The position numbers were made by a program, and so were the translations under genes. 9,275 nt of DNA from JAADHY01 sp964428935 (lineage in GTDB: Bacteria > Planctomycetota > Planctomycetia > Planctomycetales > Planctomycetaceae). The stretch covers positions 1-9,275 of the forward strand of contig CAYSAG010000208.1 of the NCBI GenBank assembly GCA_964428935.1, in the 5' to 3' direction. Below, piece by piece: positions 1-4,870 of the stretch. Numbering within the stretch: the stretch's first letter is position 1; each line of letters starts with the position of its first letter. The notes under the pieces are model-generated. The model had not been told where the DNA came from. It made no database searches and saw only the letters and a list, made by a program, of their open reading frames with translations.

Positions 1-2
1 AA

Positions 3-65
3 GATGAAACCGATAAGAAAGGAAAAGATGGCTCCTCAATAGATGGGGCTGCAGAACAAAACTAA
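3..65 (+). CDS. C-terminal tail of an unidentified protein (5'-truncated by window edge)
   Basis: An open frame enters from the left edge and stops at TAA 63-65. The visible residues are DETDKKGKDGSSIDGAAEQN, a hydrophilic, charged, low-complexity tail. A strong intrinsic terminator starts about 10 bases after the stop, which supports a real gene ending here. Many gammaproteobacteria carry ftsH and folP just upstream of glmM. FtsH proteins end in disordered hydrophilic tails of this kind, whereas a FolP C-terminus would be folded, so an FtsH tail is a reasonable guess from context only. Twenty residues are not enough to identify a family. The base composition is AT-rich like the following glmM fragment and unlike the DNA after about 580. 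Confidence 0.4.
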   Translation, partial: DETDKKGKDGSSIDGAAEQN

Positions 66-74
66 GGGAATCCT

Positions 75-109
75 AAAAAAGGAGAGGCTTTAAGCCTCTC
101 CTTTTTTTT
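75..109 (+). terminator. Intrinsic (rho-independent) terminator upstream of glmM
   Basis: GGAGAGGCTT (81-90) and AAGCCTCTCC (92-101) are perfect inverted repeats around one central base. In RNA this gives a stem of about 8 bp with a 5-nt loop. It is followed at once by eight T residues (102-109) and preceded by six A residues (75-80), so it could act on both strands. It lies between the stop at 65 and the glmM start at 150, so glmM would need its own promoter in the short AT-rich stretch 110-149. I could not pick out a well-spaced -35/-10 pair there. Confidence 0.92.
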
Positions 110-149
110 GTGATAAAGAATTTACTAAATATTCGTAATTTATGTAGAC

Positions 150-580
150 ATGGCAACGATGAAAAAAAAATATTTTGGTACGGATGGAATTAGAGGTGAA
201 GTAGGTAAATATCCTATTACACCTGATTTTATGCTTAAATTGGGCTGGGCAACAGGGCGAGTCTTTGCTGAAGAAGGATATGGTTTTGTTATCGTAGGTA
301 AAGATACTCGGATTTCTGGCTATATGTTTGAGTCCGCGCTTGAGGCAGGCCTATCAGCAGCTGGTGTTGATACTAAACTGCTTGGGCCAATGCCTACTCC
401 TGGGGTTGCTTATTTGACTCGAACATTAAGGGCGAAAGCCGGCATAGTTATCAGTGCCTCTCATAACCCTTATTACGATAACGGAATAAAGTTTTTTTCA
501 GTTGAAGGTAAAAAACTACCGGATGAGCTGGAACATAAGATTGAAAAATATATTGATTCACCTATGACGACAGTCGAGTC
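150..580 (+). CDS. glmM: Phosphoglucosamine mutase GlmM, N-terminal third, cut off at the junction
   Basis: GlmM converts glucosamine-6-phosphate to glucosamine-1-phosphate in the cytoplasm, feeding UDP-GlcNAc synthesis for peptidoglycan and LPS. Numbered from the ATG at 159, the N-terminal signature KYFGTDGIRG is at residues 4-13, the phosphate-binding stretch GKDTRISGYM at 47-56, and the active-site loop GIVISASHNP at 95-104. Ser101 of that loop is the expected phosphorylated serine. Homology runs to about VES at residues 139-141. Family members have about 445 residues, so only domain 1 is present. The frame then runs into foreign GC-rich DNA, and everything read after about 580 (to 1223) is nonsense overlapping other genes. 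ATG 150 is the first in-frame start and ATG 159 fits the usual GlmM N-terminus about equally well. Neither has a clear Shine-Dalgarno. The protein resembles gammaproteobacterial GlmM. Confidence 0.93.
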
Positions 581-585
581 ATGCG
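565..585. other. Junction between AT-rich (gammaproteobacterial-like) and GC-rich (planctomycete-like) DNA
   Basis: Left of this interval the translation follows GlmM in the frame of 150. Right of it the translation follows a sulfatase C-terminus in the frame of 581. Base composition changes within a few tens of bases, from 33% G+C in the sample line 181-240 to 60% in 661-720. The exact point is ambiguous because both frames read plausibly over about 570-581 (TTVES for GlmM, SRVMRT for the sulfatase). I see no integrase site, insertion-sequence end, tRNA or target-site duplication. A chimera made by assembly or cloning is the likeliest cause. Confidence 0.85.
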
Positions 586-841
586 AACCGACCGCTGGCG
601 TTACATTCGCTACGCCGACGGCAGCGAGGAGCTGTACGACCCCGCGAACGACCCGTACGAGTGGACCAACCTGGCCGACAACCCCGAGTACGCCCCAATC
701 AAACAAAAGCTGGCCGCCTACTTGCCGAAGAAAAATGTTCCGCACAAACGGGCCAAAGGCGGCCGCAGTGGCGGGGCGGGCAAGCGAAAAGGGCGAACTC
801 GCCCGGCGAAAAAACAGACGTCGGCCGCCACGCATCCTTGA
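581..841 (+). CDS. Sulfatase, C-terminal fragment (5' end missing at the junction)
   Basis: The fragment begins RTDRWRYIRYADGSEELYD and continues with DPANDPYEWTNLA. This is the conserved C-terminal block of arylsulfatase / iduronate-2-sulfatase-like enzymes, especially those abundant in planctomycetes. In the family, this block follows the catalytic alpha/beta domain, which holds the formylglycine motif C/S-x-P-x-R and the metal ligands. All of that is missing here, so the fragment cannot be active alone. Members are usually 450-500 residues, so about 80% is absent. After the family block comes a short helix (PIKQKLAAYLPKK) and a basic, low-complexity tail rich in K, R and G. The ATG at 581 is probably an internal methionine and not a start, because the upstream in-frame codons (SRV) already belong to the joined sequence and no ribosome binding site is visible. 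Full-length relatives are usually exported and remove sulfate from polysaccharides. Confidence 0.85.
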   Translation: MRTDRWRYIRYADGSEELYDPANDPYEWTNLADNPEYAPIKQKLAAYLPKKNVPHKRAKGGRSGGAGKRKGRTRPAKKQTSAATHP

Positions 842-842
842 G

Positions 843-865
843 TCGCTCGACGTCCGGTCGAGCGA
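843..865 (+). terminator. Perfect 9-bp hairpin just after the sulfatase stop
   Basis: TCGCTCGAC (843-851) and GTCGAGCGA (857-865) are exact reverse complements around the 5-nt loop GTCCG. The hairpin begins two bases after the stop codon ending at 841. No T-tract follows, so it is a stem-loop of the kind found at 3' ends in GC-rich genomes, acting either as a terminator without a U-run or as an mRNA 3'-end stabiliser. The position and perfect symmetry are seen; the function is inferred. Confidence 0.55.
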
Positions 866-1125
866 GCGGTCAGTGCGTGCGACGAGGAACACGAAGGCAC
901 GTCGAAAGGCGGCCGGCGTCGCCGCTCGGCGGCGTGCCGTTCAGCCTCTGACCGCGTCCGAAACCAGCTCGCCGTCGCTGGCGGCCGGTCCGTCGGCGAC
1001 GAAACGGCGTGAGGCGTGGGCAAACGGACTGGCACCGTCTGGGTTACGAGACCCGAACGTCGGTCGGGGCGTTCGACCAGTGTCGCTCAACGGTTCCTGG
1101 CACCCATGGGGAGAAGGAGGCAGCC
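866..1125. other. Intergenic spacer between sulfatase and isomerase genes
   Basis: About 260 bases of GC-rich sequence with no convincing coding frame. It ends in a strong ribosome binding site, AAGGAGG at 1114-1120, five bases before the ATG at 1126. That site fixes the isomerase start over the in-frame ATG at 1009, which has no such site. I found no well-spaced -35/-10 pair. Confidence 0.6.
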
Positions 1126-1998
1126 ATGAAAATCGGGTTCCACACCGACGCGTTCAACTCCGCCTACTGGAACTTCGAAAAGTGTCTCCAATGGGCTCAG
1201 CAAAACGACGTCCATTACATTGAATGTGGCGTCATTGACGGGGCCAGTTGGATTCACGGTCTGGGCTACCAACCCCACCTGGCCTTGTACGAAGACCCGC
1301 TGCTGACTCGCCGCAAAATGGAACGGTACGGCGTTCGGTTCTCGCAAATCGACGCTGCCTACCCGTTGTCCGGCAAAGACGGACCGCTCTACGGCGTCCC
1401 CTACGTGCTGAAAGCCATTCCGTGGGCGAAGCTGGCCGGAGCGGAATGCATTGCCACCACGGACGGGCTGCACCAGCCGCAAGGCCTGTCCGACCAAGAA
1501 GCCATGGACCTCATGAAACGCAGCTACGAGCAAATCATTGAAGTCGCCGAGGCCTACGAAATCACCATTACCATTGAAGTCCACGGCTACTTCACGACCA
1601 ACCCGGACCGGTTGGAGCAAATGCTGGAGTTCTGCGACAGCCCCTTCTTGCGAATGAACCTCGACACGGGCAACTCCTTCATTGCCGGCCAGGACCCAGT
1701 GGAGTTTGCCCGTCGCTTCGTCGACAAAATTGCTCACGTGCACGTCAAGGACGTCAGCGAGTCGCTGGCCCGAGCAGCTCGCGGAGAGGAAACAGGAATT
1801 GCCGTCAGCCACTGCGCGTTGGGCGACGGGGTCAACGCCGACAACATTCGCAAGGTGCTGGAAATTTTGCGCGACCACGGCTACACGGGTGTGCTGAGCA
1901 TTGAATGCGAAGGACAGGGCGGTCCGCTCATCGAAAAGAGTCTCAGCTGGCTTCGGTCGACGTTGCAGGAGCTGAACATTCCAATTGAGGCGGAGTGA
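1126..1998 (+). CDS. Sugar phosphate isomerase/epimerase family protein (xylose isomerase-like TIM barrel)
   Basis: A 290-residue protein of the AP-endonuclease-2 / xylose-isomerase-like TIM-barrel family. It opens with strand 1, MKIGFHTDAF. The family's metal-binding residues can be matched: Glu151 in TIEVHG, Asp180 in MNLDTGN, His204/His206 in HVHVKD and Glu260 in LSIECEG. Together these usually bind one Mn2+ or similar ion at the C-terminal end of the barrel, where ketose/aldose isomerisation or C3 epimerisation takes place. Length and motif order match complete family members. The start at 1126 is chosen for the AAGGAGG site five bases upstream and because the family sequence begins at once. 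No export signal is visible, so it is probably cytoplasmic. Relatives include D-tagatose 3-epimerase, hydroxypyruvate isomerase and inosose dehydratase (IolE), and sequence alone does not choose among them. It stands alone, convergent with comEC. Confidence 0.88.
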   Translation: MKIGFHTDAFNSAYWNFEKCLQWAQQNDVHYIECGVIDGASWIHGLGYQPHLALYEDPLLTRRKMERYGVRFSQIDAAYPLSGKDGPLYGVPYVLKAIPWAKLAGAECIATTDGLHQPQGLSDQEAMDLMKRSYEQIIEVAEAYEITITIEVHGYFTTNPDRLEQMLEFCDSPFLRMNLDTGNSFIAGQDPVEFARRFVDKIAHVHVKDVSESLARAARGEETGIAVSHCALGDGVNADNIRKVLEILRDHGYTGVLSIECEGQGGPLIEKSLSWLRSTLQELNIPIEAE

Positions 1999-2040
1999 CG
2001 CAGACGCGGGCCGCTCGTGCCGGGTTCCCGCGGACCGCGT

Positions 2041-2075
2041 CGTTCGGCCAGCCAGAACCGCGCGGGGACCGAACG
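2041..2075. terminator. Inverted repeat between convergent isomerase and comEC genes (possible terminator)
   Basis: CGTTCGG (2041-2047) and CCGAACG (2069-2075) are exact inverted repeats with a 21-base GC-rich loop. They lie in the 149-base spacer (1999-2147) between the two stop codons. A second imperfect pair, GTGGCGC at 2111-2117 with GCGTCAC at 2122-2128, is nearer the comEC stop. No T-tracts are present. A termination role is inferred from position only. Confidence 0.25.
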
Positions 2076-2147
2076 CTGCGGGCGACACGACGCTGGCTGT
2101 GTGCGCTTCGTGGCGCGCGGGGCGTCACGCACGGAACGACAAGGCGC

Positions 2148-4670
2148 TCAACGCCGACGCCAGCGGAACGCACCCACGCGGCACCGCCCGTCGGCCCACA
2201 CCGTCACGGTGACGGCTCCGTGTCTGCGAGTCGTCAGGACGGCGGCCGTAGGGTAGCTTTCCGTCAACGCGTCGCCAGAACGACGGGCGTCGCCACTGAC
2301 CACGACGAACCGCGGTCGAGCCCACAGGCCCAGCTCGGGCGGGTTGGCCGAGCGGCCTCCGTGGTGCGGCGCAACGAGCACGTCGACGGCGACGGACGGA
2401 ACCTGCAGCAGTCGCTCCAGCCCGGCCCCGTCCAAGTCGCCAGTCAGCAGAATCCGTCGACCGCCAAACTGCACCAAGACCACCACGCTGTTCTCGTTGT
2501 CGGCGTCGCTCGAGAAACCCAGCACCGGGTGCAAGACGGTCAACTGAACGCCGTCCCAACTCAACCGGTCGCCGGCGGCCACCACGCGAACGCGAACACC
2601 TCGGCCGGCCGCTTGTCGGCAGACCAGACGGGCCGCCGGTCGTCTCAAGCGGGCGAAGGCGCGGCTGACCAGCAACTGTCCGACCGGAACGTCGTCCAAC
2701 AGCTCGGGCAAAGCGTTCAGGTGGTCGGTGTCGGCGTGCGAGACGAGCACGGCGTCGAGCCGCCAGTGGCCTTGCGACCACAAAGCCCGCTTCACAATTT
2801 CCGCCGCCACGTGCCCGTTGCCCATCATTCCGGCGTCGTACAAGAGCGTGCGGCCTGACGGAGATTCCAGCAGGACGGCGCTGCCGTGACCGACCGAGAG
2901 GACCGTGCAGCGAAACTGGCCGGACCCGCTCGGACGCAGCGCCCAGCTCAACCCCGCCACCAGCCAAAGGCCGCAGCCGAGCAAGGCCCAGCGAGTCAGA
3001 CTTCGGTGCCACCGACCGAGCCCCGCGACGGCCAGCAATAGGTAGAACGGCCACAGCCACCAGAGGGGAATGTCCGGCACGTAGACGTGCCCCAGCCGCA
3101 AGCGAGCCGACCGCTCTACGACAAACAGCAGCCCGCGCAGCAAACGGTCGAAAGCGACGCCCACCGGCCGAGCGGCGAACGGCACCACCGGACCACACAA
3201 GAGCAACAAGAAGCCGAGCCACAGCGTCAGCACCACCAGCGGAATGAGCAGGACGTTCAGCAGCAGGCCAACGGGCGAGACCACGTTGAACCAGTAGGCG
3301 ACCAGCGGCGCCGTCGCCAACCACACCGCTCCGCTCATTCGGTAGGCTTCGCTCAACCAACGCGTCGTCCAGCCTGCCCACTGTCGAACGACGCCCCGCC
3401 AACCCAGCTCGAACACCCGCCGTGCTCCCCTGGCCTCCCGCCTCGCGCGTCCGGCCGACGCGGCCCACAACAAGGCCAGAACGGCCAGGAAGGAAAGCTG
3501 AGCTCCCGGGTCGAACACGTCCGTCGGGCTGAGCCACAACAGCACGCAGGCGGTTGCGCCGAGCAGGTTGACCGACAGAACGGGCCGTCCCCACACCACG
3601 GCTCCGGTCGCCAGGGCCAGGAGCAGACTGGCTCGCAGCACCGGCGGTCGAACGTCGGTGACGAAAGCGTAGGTCGCCACAGCCAACCCCACCAAGCAGG
3701 CGGCTCGGGCATTGGGCAAGTTGAACAGCCTCGCCAGACACCAAAACAGGCTGGCCAGAATGCCGACGTGCAGTCCCGAAATGGCCAACAAGTGCATGGT
3801 GCCGCTTTCGACGAACGCCTGACGCACCTGGTCGGTCACGCCAGACCGGTCGCCCAGCAGCAGCGTTCGAGCCAGAGGCAGCGTCTGCGGGCTGAGCGTG
3901 GAGCGGAGCGTGGCGTCGCAAACGTCCCGCAGTTTGGCCCGCCACTCCCTCCAAGGCAGCCAAACCCGCCGGCCGGTGTGCTGGACGGCCTCGGGACGGT
4001 CCGCCCAGACCACGCAGCGAACACCCCGGCGAGCCAAGTACTGAGCGTAGTCGAACTCGCCCGGGTTCCGCGGCGGCAACGGCCGAGCGAACCGGCCGTA
4101 AACCGTGACCACGTCGCCAATTCGCAGGTCGTTCTTCCGCCCGGCCACTCGCAGCCAGGCGCGTCCGCTGACCGGGACACGCCGCCCCTCGACCAGCAAC
4201 CAGCGACACTCGACCACCGTTTCGGTTCGCACCGGGGGCGGCCACGGTGCGGAAACGGAACGGCGGTCGCGTCGCCGAAGGACGGGACGTTGGAGCACGA
4301 CGGCTTGCAGAGTGACCGGTTCCGAGTCTTCTGGGGCGAACCAAGCCACGTCGTCGCGTCGGACCCAGCTCCACACGCTGTGGTGTCGAGCCGCACCACA
4401 AGCCAGCGCTGCCAGCCACAACGCGACGAGCGCCCCTCCGTACAGAGAACGCCGCCACAGAAACCACCACACGGTCCACGCCGCGACAGCGGCCGTTAGG
4501 CTGGCGGTCCAGGGCAGGCCGAGCCGTCGGTCGAGCAGCACACCGGCGGCGAAGCAGACAGCAAGTTGCACGGCCGGTTGCTGACACCACGGCGACGTGC
4601 GCGAAGCACCGTCAGACCCCGACAGGGCCAGTGCGCCGGCGTCGTGAACTTCCACGTTGGCCGTCGCCAC
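2148..4670 (-). CDS. comEC: ComEC/Rec2 family competence protein (DNA uptake channel)
   Basis: A complete 840-residue ComEC, the inner-membrane protein that passes single-stranded DNA into the cytoplasm during natural transformation. Residues about 33-92 form N-terminal membrane segments. They are followed by the DUF4131/OB-fold-like region, which ends in the family block GEFDYAQYLARRGV (204-217). The Competence domain (about 265-575) has the signature HLLAISGLHVG (293-303) and multiple hydrophobic helices. The C-terminal metallo-beta-lactamase-like domain (about 586-835) keeps its metal motif HADTDH (645-650), LTGDLD (742-747) and APHHGG (768-772 region), so nuclease chemistry is plausible. 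The GTG start at 4670 has a GAGGG-type site 7 bases upstream (4678-4682 on the minus strand); a start slightly downstream cannot be excluded because the first 30 residues are not conserved. No comEA, comF or pilus gene lies nearby. Only seven isoleucines are present, all ATT. Confidence 0.95.
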   Translation of the reverse strand: MATANVEVHDAGALALSGSDGASRTSPWCQQPAVQLAVCFAAGVLLDRRLGLPWTASLTAAVAAWTVWWFLWRRSLYGGALVALWLAALACGAARHHSVWSWVRRDDVAWFAPEDSEPVTLQAVVLQRPVLRRRDRRSVSAPWPPPVRTETVVECRWLLVEGRRVPVSGRAWLRVAGRKNDLRIGDVVTVYGRFARPLPPRNPGEFDYAQYLARRGVRCVVWADRPEAVQHTGRRVWLPWREWRAKLRDVCDATLRSTLSPQTLPLARTLLLGDRSGVTDQVRQAFVESGTMHLLAISGLHVGILASLFWCLARLFNLPNARAACLVGLAVATYAFVTDVRPPVLRASLLLALATGAVVWGRPVLSVNLLGATACVLLWLSPTDVFDPGAQLSFLAVLALLWAASAGRARREARGARRVFELGWRGVVRQWAGWTTRWLSEAYRMSGAVWLATAPLVAYWFNVVSPVGLLLNVLLIPLVVLTLWLGFLLLLCGPVVPFAARPVGVAFDRLLRGLLFVVERSARLRLGHVYVPDIPLWWLWPFYLLLAVAGLGRWHRSLTRWALLGCGLWLVAGLSWALRPSGSGQFRCTVLSVGHGSAVLLESPSGRTLLYDAGMMGNGHVAAEIVKRALWSQGHWRLDAVLVSHADTDHLNALPELLDDVPVGQLLVSRAFARLRRPAARLVCRQAAGRGVRVRVVAAGDRLSWDGVQLTVLHPVLGFSSDADNENSVVVLVQFGGRRILLTGDLDGAGLERLLQVPSVAVDVLVAPHHGGRSANPPELGLWARPRFVVVSGDARRSGDALTESYPTAAVLTTRRHGAVTVTVWADGRCRVGAFRWRRR

Positions 4671-4814
4671 GCGAAAACCCTCGGACGTGCGAATCCTTGC
4701 AGCCAGCAGCGGTGTTCGGCCGGAGCGGTCCGCGTTCCCAACGGCATCAACCCGGTCTCCGGCTTGCGCGGAGGGCCGGCGAGGGAGCCTCGCAGTGCGT
4801 CTGCTCGCCCTGTC

Positions 4815-4843
4815 ATTGTGTCGTCACGTCCACTTCTTGTCAA
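4815..4843 (-). promoter_or_regulatory. Sigma-70-like promoter for comEC
   Basis: On the minus strand, TTGACA (4838-4843, a full match to the -35 consensus) is followed by exactly 17 bases and then CACAAT (4815-4820, four of six matches to TATAAT). It lies in the 200-base gap upstream of comEC and points towards it, predicting transcription from about 4808 and a leader of roughly 138 bases. The match is good for a GC-rich region. Activity is inferred. Confidence 0.5.
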
Positions 4844-4870
4844 AGGTCTCCCGAGGGACTCCAGCCCGTG

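Noticed and set aside
1009..1125. N-terminal extension of the isomerase to ATG 1009
   Set aside because: The extra residues have no family match, and AAGGAGG at 1114-1120 places the start at 1126.
581..1223. Continuation of the glmM frame past the junction to 1223
   Set aside because: After about VES the translation has no GlmM homology, is Arg/Thr/Ala-rich and overlaps the sulfatase fragment and the start of the isomerase in other frames.
2125..4590. Long minus-strand frame (about 820 codons) overlapping comEC
   Set aside because: It is an Arg/Ala/Gly-rich shadow in another frame. ComEC has all family motifs in its own frame.
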